Origin: Lachnospiraceae bacterium MC2017
GTDB lineage: Bacteria > Bacillota > Clostridia > Lachnospirales > Lachnospiraceae
Assembly: GCA_000701625.1 (NCBI GenBank)
Contig: JNJK01000039.1
Location: 1 to 36,089 of the forward strand
Length of the DNA stretch: 36,089 nucleotides
Direction: 5' to 3'
The notes below the pieces were generated by a model. That model was not told the origin of the DNA, did no database searches, and saw nothing but the letters and a program-made list of their open reading frames with translations. The first letter of the stretch is position 1. Each line of letters begins with the position of its first letter. A program made the translations under genes and the position numbers. Below, piece after piece: positions 13,913-21,952 of this stretch.

Positions 13913-15757
13913 TTGAAGAATTACGTAAGGAAGATGTCCCGGCGTCTCTTTATTGAAAATAATAAGACTCCGGAATATAACACAACGGATAACAAAGAGG
14001 TTTCTGCATTTGGCAGGTCAGAAAACAATGAGGCTTTGATACATGGCAAGGCGGAAAACATTGGGACACCTGTATATGGCGTGATGGAAACAAGTGATGC
14101 TCAGCCTCATGGTATGCAGCAGCCCAGAGCTCCGGGCGAAAAGCTCATGAATGAGACTTCTGCAAAGAAGTTCTATCGTGAGAAGCTGCGGCACGGTAAA
14201 GCTGTCACTGAACCTACAGTAAAAGAAAAGAAGGTGATGCGGAAAAAACAGCTTCAGGGGAGACAGGCAATCGCAAGGCAGATGGAAGAAAGAGCTGCAT
14301 TCCATAAGGCGATAAATGATGCTAATGAAGATCAGAACGTTGGAACAGAGGCTGTAAACGATACGACAGCAGTAGTCGGTGAGGCGAATGATCTTGTCAG
14401 ATATCATAAATATTCTGCAAAGCTCCGTGGAGAAAATGCCGGAGGTGGAAAGTTCAAAGGACATGGAGTTAAGCTCGGAAAAACTGCAAAAGATGCAAAC
14501 CTGAAAGCCGGAGTTACAGAAAAAGCCGGATCTGCGGCAAAAGCTGTAAAGAAAGCCTATATGAAAAAGACCATCAGGAAAAACGCAGAAAAGATGACGA
14601 AGGGTGGAATTGCCAAAAAGATAGCATCCAAAGTTGCAGAGCTGTCAGCAAAGTTTGCACAGCTTCTGCTAAAGGCGGCAGCTTCCCATCCTGAAGTTGT
14701 CCTGACGATAATGCTTATCCTGATAGTCGTAATGATCATAGCAAGTGCATCATCATCGGTCGGAATACTCATGAGTTCACTTGGACACTCTACGGTAGAA
14801 ACATCATTCAGCGCGGAAGACTCTGATATACTTGCGGTTGAAGCAGACTATGATGCAAAAGAGCAGGAACTTAGAGAAAAAATCGCAAATATAGAGTCAG
14901 AACATCCGGGATATGATGAATATCGTTATGAAACGGATGAAATCGGGCATAATCCATTTGAACTTGCAGCGATACTTACAGTGCTGTATGAAGCGTACAC
15001 AGAAGATGAAGTGCAGGACTGTCTGGATGAGATCTTTGAATTGCAATATAAACTCACTACAGAATCAAAGACAGAGCGGCGAACCAGGAGAGAAAGAAGG
15101 AGCCGCACAGTTACAAATCCCGATGGAAGCACTTCAACGGAATATTACTATGTAGATGTCGAGTATGATTATCACATCTTGATAGTAAAACTCACGAACA
15201 GCGGACTGGCATCTGTAGCACGAAAACTTGGATTTACGGATGATGAAATGGCAAGATTCCGGCTGCTTGTGGAGACAAAGGGAAATAAACCTTATCTATT
15301 TGCAGATGATCCATATGTATCACCTGATCCCGGTGCTGATGATGACTATGAGATACCGCCTGAAGCTCTAACGGATACCAAATTTGCAAATATGATAAGA
15401 GAGGCAGAAAGACATCTGGGGCTTCCGTATGTGTGGGGCGGTTACAGTCCGGTAACAGGCTTTGACTGCTCAGGATTTGTAAGCTGGGTTATAAACCATT
15501 GTGGAAATGGATGGAATGTCGGAAGGCAGACAGCAAACGGACTTCTCGGATGCTGTACTAGAGTTTCAACGGATGAAGCAAAACCCGGAGACCTCATATT
15601 TTTCAAAGGAACCTATGCCACAAATGGAGCGAGTCATGTGGGAATCTATGTCGGTAACGGTATGATGATCCACTGTGGTTCACCGATCCAGTACACATCC
15701 ATCAATACACGATATTGGAAAAAGCATTTTTATACTTTTGGAAGACTTAATGATTAA
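13913..15757 (+). CDS. Membrane-anchored NlpC/P60 cell-wall hydrolase of the conjugation machine
   Basis: The 614-residue protein starts at TTG 13913 after GGAGGGATAACCG. The first 260 residues are charged and disordered, rich in Lys/Ala. A single membrane segment (VVLTIMLILIVVMIIASAS, about 262-280) comes next, then an extracellular coiled-coil/unknown part with an Arg/Glu-rich patch. The C-terminal 125 residues form the NlpC/P60 domain: LPYVWGGYSPVTGFDCSGFV with catalytic Cys near 518, SHVGIYVG with His near 575, and MIHC. It would open peptidoglycan for the channel, like VirB1 or Tn916 Orf14. The stop lies within a terminator-like hairpin. Confidence 0.88.
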   Translation: MKNYVRKMSRRLFIENNKTPEYNTTDNKEVSAFGRSENNEALIHGKAENIGTPVYGVMETSDAQPHGMQQPRAPGEKLMNETSAKKFYREKLRHGKAVTEPTVKEKKVMRKKQLQGRQAIARQMEERAAFHKAINDANEDQNVGTEAVNDTTAVVGEANDLVRYHKYSAKLRGENAGGGKFKGHGVKLGKTAKDANLKAGVTEKAGSAAKAVKKAYMKKTIRKNAEKMTKGGIAKKIASKVAELSAKFAQLLLKAAASHPEVVLTIMLILIVVMIIASASSSVGILMSSLGHSTVETSFSAEDSDILAVEADYDAKEQELREKIANIESEHPGYDEYRYETDEIGHNPFELAAILTVLYEAYTEDEVQDCLDEIFELQYKLTTESKTERRTRRERRSRTVTNPDGSTSTEYYYVDVEYDYHILIVKLTNSGLASVARKLGFTDDEMARFRLLVETKGNKPYLFADDPYVSPDPGADDDYEIPPEALTDTKFANMIREAERHLGLPYVWGGYSPVTGFDCSGFVSWVINHCGNGWNVGRQTANGLLGCCTRVSTDEAKPGDLIFFKGTYATNGASHVGIYVGNGMMIHCGSPIQYTSINTRYWKKHFYTFGRLND

Positions 15758-15790
15758 GCCGCTTGGGATACCAAAATCCCAGCGGCTTTT
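15756..15790 (+). terminator. Hairpin overlapping the hydrolase stop codon
   Basis: AAGCCGCTTGGGAT pairs with ATCCCAGCGGCTT (one bulged T), followed by only a short TT run. Expression of the genes downstream is probably reduced rather than stopped. Confidence 0.65.
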
Positions 15791-15816
15791 CGCATGAAAG
15801 AAAGGAACAGAAATCT

Positions 15817-16140
15817 ATGTATGAAAAACTCGATAAACTGCGTGATGAAGTGAGGCGCTGTGAAAAACGTGCAGCCGATGCACAGAACAGACTGAGAGCA
15901 GCACAGGAAAAGCTGAAGGAAGGTGAGGCAAGTCAGATCCTTTCAGATGTGGGAGCAATGAAACTTACACCGGAGGAACTTGCACAGGTTCTTTCACTTG
16001 TGAAATCCGGGGCTCTTAACAGTTTACAGACGGAACCGCAGGAAAAGAAGGACAACAGCTATTTTGTTTCAGATATCAAAGAAGAGATATCTGAAGAATC
16101 TGATGAGGTTAAGGAGGATAACGAAGATGACAAGTATTAA
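15817..16140 (+). CDS. DUF4315-family ICE protein
   Basis: The 107-residue protein starts MYEKLDKLRDEVRRCEKRA, an N-terminal coiled coil of about 40 residues, then MKLTPEELAQVLSLVKSG (about 49-66) and an acidic tail. This is the DUF4315 family, found in nearly all CTn-type Clostridia ICEs between the NlpC/P60 hydrolase and a DUF4366 gene, as here. The function is unknown. ATG 15817 follows AAAGGAA; an in-frame start at 15763 would run through the hairpin. It overlaps the next gene by 14 bases. Confidence 0.8.
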   Translation: MYEKLDKLRDEVRRCEKRAADAQNRLRAAQEKLKEGEASQILSDVGAMKLTPEELAQVLSLVKSGALNSLQTEPQEKKDNSYFVSDIKEEISEESDEVKEDNEDDKY

Positions 16141-16798
16141 AAAGAAATCATTGATTGCGGTGATAATGATGTTTATCTGTCTTGTGGCGTTTAATCCCAT
16201 TACAGCATATGCTCATTCCAATGAGAATGAAGAAGATGATGTGATCATAGCTCCTACGGAAGAAGCTGTTGCAGAACCGATGGGACCGCTCACTCCTAGT
16301 GGAAACATGACACTGGTAGATGATTACGGAAGCACAGAAAAATGTGGAAAGCAGTTTATAACTGTGGTCTCGAAGACAGGACATTATTTCTATATCATCA
16401 TAGACCGTGACGATGACGGAAATGAGACTGTACACTTCCTCAATATGGTTGATGAAGCAGATCTTCTGAATCTAATGGATGAAGAGGAGCAGGAAAAATA
16501 TCTGGAGAGTCATCAGAAGGAGGAACCAACTGAAGAGCCTACTGAAGAACCAACGGAGGAACCTGAAGAGCCGGAGGAAAAACCTGCAAAGAAAGGTCCG
16601 AATGTTGGAATACTCTTACTTATGATACTCGGTGTCGGAGGTGGAATCTCCTTCTATCTATACACAAAGATGAAGGGAACCAAGTCCACAGGCACTTCAT
16701 CAGATCCGGATATGGACTATCAGGAAAATGATGAAGACTATCTCAGCACATTAGGCGATGAATCGGATTATTCATCAGAAGACGATAACAGACAATAA
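16127..16798 (+). CDS. DUF4366 (CD1107-family) secreted/membrane-anchored ICE protein
   Basis: The 223-residue protein has a signal peptide (KKKSLIAVIMMFICLVAF, cleavage probable after AYA near residue 29), an extracellular domain with CGKQFITVVSKTGHYFYIIID and VHFLNMVDEADLLNLM (about 70-115), a Pro/Glu linker with EEPT repeats (about 130-155), a membrane segment NVGILLLMILGVGGGISFYLY (about 162-182) and a cytoplasmic acidic tail. This is the DUF4366/CD1107 family, encoded after DUF4315 in CTn ICEs. A cell-surface role in mating is likely but unproven. ATG 16127 follows AAGGAGG. Confidence 0.83.
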   Translation: MTSIKKKSLIAVIMMFICLVAFNPITAYAHSNENEEDDVIIAPTEEAVAEPMGPLTPSGNMTLVDDYGSTEKCGKQFITVVSKTGHYFYIIIDRDDDGNETVHFLNMVDEADLLNLMDEEEQEKYLESHQKEEPTEEPTEEPTEEPEEPEEKPAKKGPNVGILLLMILGVGGGISFYLYTKMKGTKSTGTSSDPDMDYQENDEDYLSTLGDESDYSSEDDNRQ

Positions 16799-16856
16799 GT
16801 GGATGATCAGAGGGGCGGCAGAGATGTCGCTCCTTTGACGTTATGGAGGAAAAACG

Positions 16857-17018
16857 ATGGGAAGAAGATCAAGATATATGAGCTATGTGGAAGGTCTGAA
16901 GAAACTTAAGGAAGAGTCAGAGAAACATTCAACACCGAAGTCAATTTTGGAAAAGCTGAAGTCCATGAAAGATCAGGATGCAGTGATCACAGTACCGGTA
17001 GGTGATGAAGATGAGTGA
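16857..17018 (+). CDS. Small basic ICE protein
   Basis: ATG 16857 follows TGGAGGAAAAACG and codes for 53 residues beginning MGRRSRYMSYVEGLKKLKEE, with a second helix TPKSILEKLKSMKD and an acidic end. Its stop overlaps the start of the RadC-ArdC gene by eight bases, and codon use matches the neighbours, so it is probably translated. Family not recognised. Confidence 0.6.
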   Translation: MGRRSRYMSYVEGLKKLKEESEKHSTPKSILEKLKSMKDQDAVITVPVGDEDE

Positions 17019-18582
17019 AGAATATCAGCTCGATCAGGTGGCGATACGCATGGTGAAAATGCCGCCGATACTCAGTGACGAGCCTATAAACTCACCAAAA
17101 GCAGCAATACGTCTCATGAATCAGACGCTTAAGGAATTTGATCGTGAGGCAGTTGTCGTAGTCAATCTGCAAAGTGACCTGAAGCCGATAAATATGAATT
17201 TCGCAAATATCGGAACTCTGAACGCTTCAGCAATACATCCTAGAGAAATCCTTAAAACAAGCATTTTGAGTAATGCAGCATATATCATGCTTTTCCATAA
17301 TCATCCGTCAGGAAATCTGAAACCCAGCAGGGAAGATATAGAGCTGACAGACAGGATGCAGAAAATCTGTAATCTGATGCAGATACCGATAATTGACCAC
17401 ATCATTACCGGCACGGATGACAGATATTACTCATTTAATGAAAAAGGAATTCTTCATGCGTCACCAATGCAGATTGCTCACGATATTGATTCATTTCAAT
17501 GGGAGGGCAGTACAGTGTCAGAGAAAAAAGCATTTTATGATCCTAAGAAAGCAGCTGAGGATCGAAAGCAGGAAATGAAGGATATAACAGATCGCCTGGA
17601 AAAAGGTGTGTCGGAAATCTTTCAGAGTGATAAATACAAACAGTTCCTTGATACGATGGCAAAGTTTCCGAGATATAGCCTTAATAACAATCTGCTAATC
17701 ATGATGCAGAAACCGGATGCAACGCTGTGTCAGTCCTATACCGGATGGAAGCAGATGGGAAGGTTCGTAAAGAAGGGCGAAAAGGGAATAAGGATACTTG
17801 CACCGGCTCCGTATAAGGTGGAACGTGAGCAAGATAAGACAGATGAACATGGCAGGAAGATCCTTGATAAAGATGGTGAGCCGGTAAAGGAAACAGTCGA
17901 GGTAAATATAACAGCATTCAAGCCGGTGAGTACCTTCGATCTGTCACAGACGGAAGGAGAGCCGCTTCCATCCATTGGGGTATCAGAACTTACAGGAAGT
18001 GTGGAAGGTTATCAGAAACTCTTTGAAGCGATAAAACAAGCGAGTCCGGTTCCGATTGCATTTGAAGATATCAAGGGAAGCACAAAAGGATATTTTCATA
18101 TTGAAGAGAACAGGATAGCACTCCAAAAAGGAATGAGCGAGATCCAGAATGTGAAGACTGTGATCCATGAAATGGTTCATGCAAAACTTCACAACATGGA
18201 AGCTCAGAAGGCAAGGGAAGATGGCGGTCAGACAAGATCCAGCAAAGAAGTGGAGGCTGAATCTGTCGCTTATACGGTCTGTCAGCATTTCAGAATAGAA
18301 ACATCTGATTACAGTTTTGCTTATGTAGCCGGGTGGTCTAAGGGAAAAGAAATGACAGAACTTAAGGAATCGCTCACTACGATACGTAATGCGGCATCTG
18401 AACTTATAACTGCTATAGAAGACAAAGCACAGGAGCTGATGGCTGATAAGGAACAAGAGGTAAAGAAAGAGCCTGAACGTGAGTCAATCTACATTAAGCT
18501 GAAAACGGAAAAGTCAGCTGAGAAATATGCTGACAGACCAATAAAGCTGACAACTGACAAAAGAAAGGAGGAAAGCCGGTGA
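17011..18582 (+). CDS. RadC/JAMM - ArdC - zinc peptidase fusion, antirestriction-type protein
   Basis: The 523-residue protein has three parts. Residues 20-150 are a RadC-like JAMM domain with FHNHPSGNLKPSREDIELT (about 95-113), the zinc-binding HxH-x(n)-S-x2-D set. Residues 185-300 are an ArdC N-terminal domain: FPRYSLNNNLLIMMQ, CQSYTGWKQMGRFVKKGEKG. Residues 350-440 are an ImmA/IrrE-like metallopeptidase with VIHEMVHAKLH (HExxH, about 385-395). ArdC proteins bind single-stranded DNA and protect incoming plasmid DNA from restriction. I chose ATG 17011 with GGTAGGTG upstream; GTG 17002 and ATG 17005 are alternatives. The stop overlaps topB by four bases. Confidence 0.82.
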   Translation: MSEEYQLDQVAIRMVKMPPILSDEPINSPKAAIRLMNQTLKEFDREAVVVVNLQSDLKPINMNFANIGTLNASAIHPREILKTSILSNAAYIMLFHNHPSGNLKPSREDIELTDRMQKICNLMQIPIIDHIITGTDDRYYSFNEKGILHASPMQIAHDIDSFQWEGSTVSEKKAFYDPKKAAEDRKQEMKDITDRLEKGVSEIFQSDKYKQFLDTMAKFPRYSLNNNLLIMMQKPDATLCQSYTGWKQMGRFVKKGEKGIRILAPAPYKVEREQDKTDEHGRKILDKDGEPVKETVEVNITAFKPVSTFDLSQTEGEPLPSIGVSELTGSVEGYQKLFEAIKQASPVPIAFEDIKGSTKGYFHIEENRIALQKGMSEIQNVKTVIHEMVHAKLHNMEAQKAREDGGQTRSSKEVEAESVAYTVCQHFRIETSDYSFAYVAGWSKGKEMTELKESLTTIRNAASELITAIEDKAQELMADKEQEVKKEPERESIYIKLKTEKSAEKYADRPIKLTTDKRKEESR

Positions 18583-20693
18583 AACTGGTAATAGCAGAGA
18601 AACCTTCCGTAGCACAATCCATTGCAAAAGTGATTGGTGCAACGGAGAAAAAGAACGGTTATATGGAAGGGAACGGATATATCGTAAGCTGGTGCTACGG
18701 TCATCTGATAGAGCTCGCAGAACCGCAGGAATATGATCCGAATTATGAGAAGTGGAAGAAAGATGACCTGCCGATATTTCCGAGCCACTTCAGGTATAAC
18801 GTAACGGACAGTACGAAAGATCAGTTTAAGATTTTGAAGAATCTGATGGAACGGGATGATGTTACAAGTCTTGTGGAAGCAACTGATTCAGGACGGGAGG
18901 GTGAGCTGATATTTCGTCTGGTATATAACCAGGCAGGATGCAGCAAGCCTTTTGAAAGATTATGGATCTCATCAATGGAAGACAGTGCCATAAGGGAAGG
19001 CTTTGAAAACCTGAAGCCATCAACAGAATACGATGCGCTGTATGAAGCAGCGCTGTGCCGGGAGCGTGCCGACTGGATAGTTGGTATAAATGCAACCCGG
19101 CTTTTTTCAACCCTTTATGGTCAGACGCTGAATGTTGGAAGGGTAATGACACCGACTCTCGGAATGATGGTAAAGCGTGAAACAGATATACAGACATTCA
19201 AGCCGGAGATTTTCTACACTGTCCAGCTAAGTGCTGCCGGAATCATTATGACAGGGGAGCGTATCAAAGAAAGAGCTGAGGCTGAAGAAAAGCTGAAAGC
19301 AGTAGATGATGCAGGAAAAACTGTGTTACAAAGTCTGGAGACTAAGGAGACAAGAGAAAAGCCACCGTTACTTTATGACCTGACATCGCTTCAAAGGGAT
19401 GCGAATAAATACTATGGATTCACAGCACAGCAGACACTGGATTATACGCAGAGTCTCTATGAGAAAAAGCTCGTGACATATCCGAGAACGGATAGCAGAT
19501 ATCTCACAGATGACATGGCAGACAGCACGAAGAACCTGGCAGAAAAAATGAAGCAGAAGTTTGGGTATATCCAGAAGCTCACAATGAATGTAAATGCTGT
19601 AATAAACAGCAAGAAAGTGAGCGACCACCATGCGATCATACCTACTGTAAATGTAGCAGATGCAGTTTTTTCAGAACTTCCGACAGGAGAGCAGAAGATA
19701 CTGTCGCTTATTACGGCAAGACTTCTGTCTGCAATAGGAGATCCGGCAGAGTATAAAGAATATGCTTTGACAGCAACATGCGGAGGACAGACATTCTCAG
19801 CGAAAACAAAAGTAGAGGTGAAGTCTGGCTGGAAAGAAATCCAGGAATGGGTACTTGGAAAAAAAGAAACTGAGGACGATTCGGATGACACTGCTGATAA
19901 AAATGGTCTGAAGTATGTCCTTGAGTCAGCTTCGGATCTCCTGTCTGAAGGAAAGGAATTGCCGGTTGTAGATTCAGGGATTAAAGAAGGAAAGACTACA
20001 CCAAAGAAAAGATTCACAGAAGATTTGCTGCTTTCTGCAATGGAAAGAGCCGGAGCTGATGAGACACCAGATGAAGCTGAGAGGAAAGGACTCGGCACTC
20101 CGGCGACAAGAGCAGGGATTATAGAGAAGCTGGTTCGTATCGGATTCATAGAACGTAGCGGTGAGAAGAAAACAAAATATCTGTCACCGACACAAAAGGG
20201 AATGGCACTTATCACAGTCATTCCGGAGCTGATACAATCCCCGATCATGACAGCGAAATGGGAGCAGAAACTTGTAGATATCGAGCATGGAGATTACAGA
20301 TCGGAAGACTTCATGAGTGAGATAGAGCAGATGATATCAGGGCTAATTGATACTTATGAAGTAGTGAAAGATGCGGAAGTCATGATGAAACCGGCTTATG
20401 AACCTGTCGGTAAATGTCCTGCATGTGGAGCTGATGTTGTGGAGAAGAGTAAAGGCTTCATGTGCAGCAACAGGGACTGCAAGTTTGCACTATGGAAAGA
20501 AAACCGCTTCATGGATGCACTATCAAAAAAGATGACAAAGCAAATAGCAGTAACACTTCTGAAGGATGGCAGATGCAAGCTGAAGAAATGCAGATCGGTG
20601 AAAACAGGAAAGACCTATGATACAACGCTGGTACTTTCTACAGAAGATAACGGAAGAGTAAATTTAAGTTTGGATTTTTCAAAGAAAGAATGA
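18579..20693 (+). CDS. topB: DNA topoisomerase III (type IA), ICE-encoded
   Basis: The 704-residue protein contains the TOPRIM domain (VIAEKPSVAQSIAKVIG at residue 4; TDSGREGELIFR near 101), the central domain with active-site Tyr in YPRTDSRYL (about 302), HHAIIPT (about 350), KGLGTPATRAGIIEKL (about 505) and a C-terminal zinc-ribbon-like segment, CPAC...CSNRDCKF (about 613-634). It relaxes negative supercoils and resolves single-strand links. TopB genes are standard in CTn ICEs, where they probably help DNA processing during transfer or excised-circle replication. The start is GTG 18579 with AAAGGAGG upstream and an overlap with the preceding stop. Confidence 0.94.
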   Translation: MKLVIAEKPSVAQSIAKVIGATEKKNGYMEGNGYIVSWCYGHLIELAEPQEYDPNYEKWKKDDLPIFPSHFRYNVTDSTKDQFKILKNLMERDDVTSLVEATDSGREGELIFRLVYNQAGCSKPFERLWISSMEDSAIREGFENLKPSTEYDALYEAALCRERADWIVGINATRLFSTLYGQTLNVGRVMTPTLGMMVKRETDIQTFKPEIFYTVQLSAAGIIMTGERIKERAEAEEKLKAVDDAGKTVLQSLETKETREKPPLLYDLTSLQRDANKYYGFTAQQTLDYTQSLYEKKLVTYPRTDSRYLTDDMADSTKNLAEKMKQKFGYIQKLTMNVNAVINSKKVSDHHAIIPTVNVADAVFSELPTGEQKILSLITARLLSAIGDPAEYKEYALTATCGGQTFSAKTKVEVKSGWKEIQEWVLGKKETEDDSDDTADKNGLKYVLESASDLLSEGKELPVVDSGIKEGKTTPKKRFTEDLLLSAMERAGADETPDEAERKGLGTPATRAGIIEKLVRIGFIERSGEKKTKYLSPTQKGMALITVIPELIQSPIMTAKWEQKLVDIEHGDYRSEDFMSEIEQMISGLIDTYEVVKDAEVMMKPAYEPVGKCPACGADVVEKSKGFMCSNRDCKFALWKENRFMDALSKKMTKQIAVTLLKDGRCKLKKCRSVKTGKTYDTTLVLSTEDNGRVNLSLDFSKKE

Positions 20694-20700
20694 GGAGCCT

Positions 20701-21015
20701 ATGAGTATGGAAACTATTATCAAGAAGATGCAGAAATGGGATGAGATACACGGAGCAGAGGTTGAGGAAAAAGTCACAGCTGATGACAATCCGCTTAAGA
20801 ATGCGGAGATGGCAATGGAAGATGACTATGATTCCATAGACGGTATCATCAATAACGGTTCCAAGAAAGATGAAGAGGAGGAACTTAAGGCAGAGCAGCA
20901 GTCTGTTATGGAGAAGATCCATGAGCATGAGGAGAAGATCAAACAGCAGAACCAGCTTGCAGAGTCAGTCACGGAGAAAAAGAGCTCTGTCATAACAGAG
21001 ATGGAAATGATGTGA
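20701..21015 (+). CDS. Small acidic coiled-coil ICE protein
   Basis: The 104-residue protein is strongly acidic. The N-terminal half contains IIKKMQKWDEIHGAEVEEKV. The C-terminal half is a predicted coiled coil (EEEELKAEQQSVMEKIHEHE and following). It starts 7 bases after topB with TGAGGAG upstream, and its stop overlaps mobC. I do not recognise the family. Its place directly before mobC suggests a relaxosome accessory or a partner of the next protein, but this rests on context only. Confidence 0.6.
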   Translation: MSMETIIKKMQKWDEIHGAEVEEKVTADDNPLKNAEMAMEDDYDSIDGIINNGSKKDEEEELKAEQQSVMEKIHEHEEKIKQQNQLAESVTEKKSSVITEMEMM

Positions 21016-21356
21016 TGAAGGAAAAATGTGATGTCCAGTTTCATTTTCGAACGACACCGGAAGAGGCACGGAAGATCAGAAAGAGAATAGAGCAGTCAGG
21101 TATAAAAACGGACGCTGCATATTTTAGGAAGATGGCACTTAACGGATATATGATTCAGATGGATCTGTCAGATGTGAAGGAGGTGATACGTCTCCTTCGC
21201 ATCAATTCAAACAATCTGAATCAGTATGCGAAGAAAGCTAATGAAACCGGGTGCGTATACGAAGAAGATATACGTGATCTTCAGGAGCAACAGAAAGAAC
21301 TCTGGACAGAAATGAAAAAAATCCTAAAGCAGCTTGCAACGCTCGGAGCAAGGTAG
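21015..21356 (+). CDS. mobC: MobC-like relaxosome accessory protein
   Basis: The 113-residue protein has FHFRTTPEEARKIRKRIEQSG (ribbon-helix-helix-like N terminus), FRKMALNGY in the middle and LLRINSNNLNQYAKKANETG (about 60-80), the pattern that defines MobC. MobC proteins bind oriT and help the relaxase nick it. ATG 21015 overlaps the preceding stop by one base; GTG 21012 is an alternative. It precedes the relaxase gene, separated by the phosphoribosyltransferase-like gene, which is an unusual interruption. Confidence 0.85.
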   Translation: MKEKCDVQFHFRTTPEEARKIRKRIEQSGIKTDAAYFRKMALNGYMIQMDLSDVKEVIRLLRINSNNLNQYAKKANETGCVYEEDIRDLQEQQKELWTEMKKILKQLATLGAR

Positions 21357-21360
21357 AGAT

Positions 21361-21930
21361 ATGGATAAGCTAGGAAAAAGCTACTACGGAAAACCTGAAG
21401 TAAGAGAAATCTGTCATGCTGTAAAACAAAATGAAGATGCAGAACTCAAGGAATATGCGGTTAAAGTAATTGCAGATGATCTGATCGGCAGAGAAATAGT
21501 TACAGAAAACGACATACTGATACCGGCTCCACAACATACAGGAAATGCGGAATATACAAGAGAGATAGCTGAAAGAATTGCTTCCGTCACAGGAGCAAGG
21601 GTTGCAGATATCCTCAAGTGTATTCCGCATATTTCTTTATATGAACAAAAAGAGACAGGAGCAGTACCTGAGCTAAATTTATATATCGCCGGAACACTTC
21701 CAAAAGGAAAATCATATTTTTTTGTGGACAATGTAATCAGTACCGGAACGACATTCCGAACAGCAAATCAACTTTTTGGCATGAAACTAAAACCTCTGGT
21801 ATATGCGGTTGATGAGACAAAACATCCGGAACTTGGGATGGGAAGAGAATCTGTTTTGGAGAAGCTGAAACAAACACAATCACAGCACAGAATGAGTCCA
21901 AAGAAAAAGAATGTAGATAAAGAGCGATGA
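21361..21930 (+). CDS. Phosphoribosyltransferase-like protein within the mobilization operon
   Basis: The 189-residue protein has the type I PRTase fold: ILIPAPQHTGNAEYTREIAERI (about 58-79; the first part is the strand and flexible loop) and FFVDNVISTGTTFRTA (about 121-136), which is the PRPP-binding loop with two acidic/asparagine residues followed by STGTT. ATG 21361 is 4 bases after the mobC stop. The last 25 residues are basic (SPKKKNVDKER). The reaction is unknown: it may salvage a base, modify nucleotides or only bind PRPP. It lies between mobC and mobA, so it is co-transcribed with the relaxosome genes. Confidence 0.72.
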   Translation: MDKLGKSYYGKPEVREICHAVKQNEDAELKEYAVKVIADDLIGREIVTENDILIPAPQHTGNAEYTREIAERIASVTGARVADILKCIPHISLYEQKETGAVPELNLYIAGTLPKGKSYFFVDNVISTGTTFRTANQLFGMKLKPLVYAVDETKHPELGMGRESVLEKLKQTQSQHRMSPKKKNVDKER

Positions 21931-21952
21931 TACAGAATGGAGATGATGAATA

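Noticed and set aside
19457-20248. Long open frame (263 codons) on the minus strand inside topB
   Set aside because: It is a shadow of topB codon use: Ser-rich, low-complexity product with no start site, opposite a clearly functional gene.
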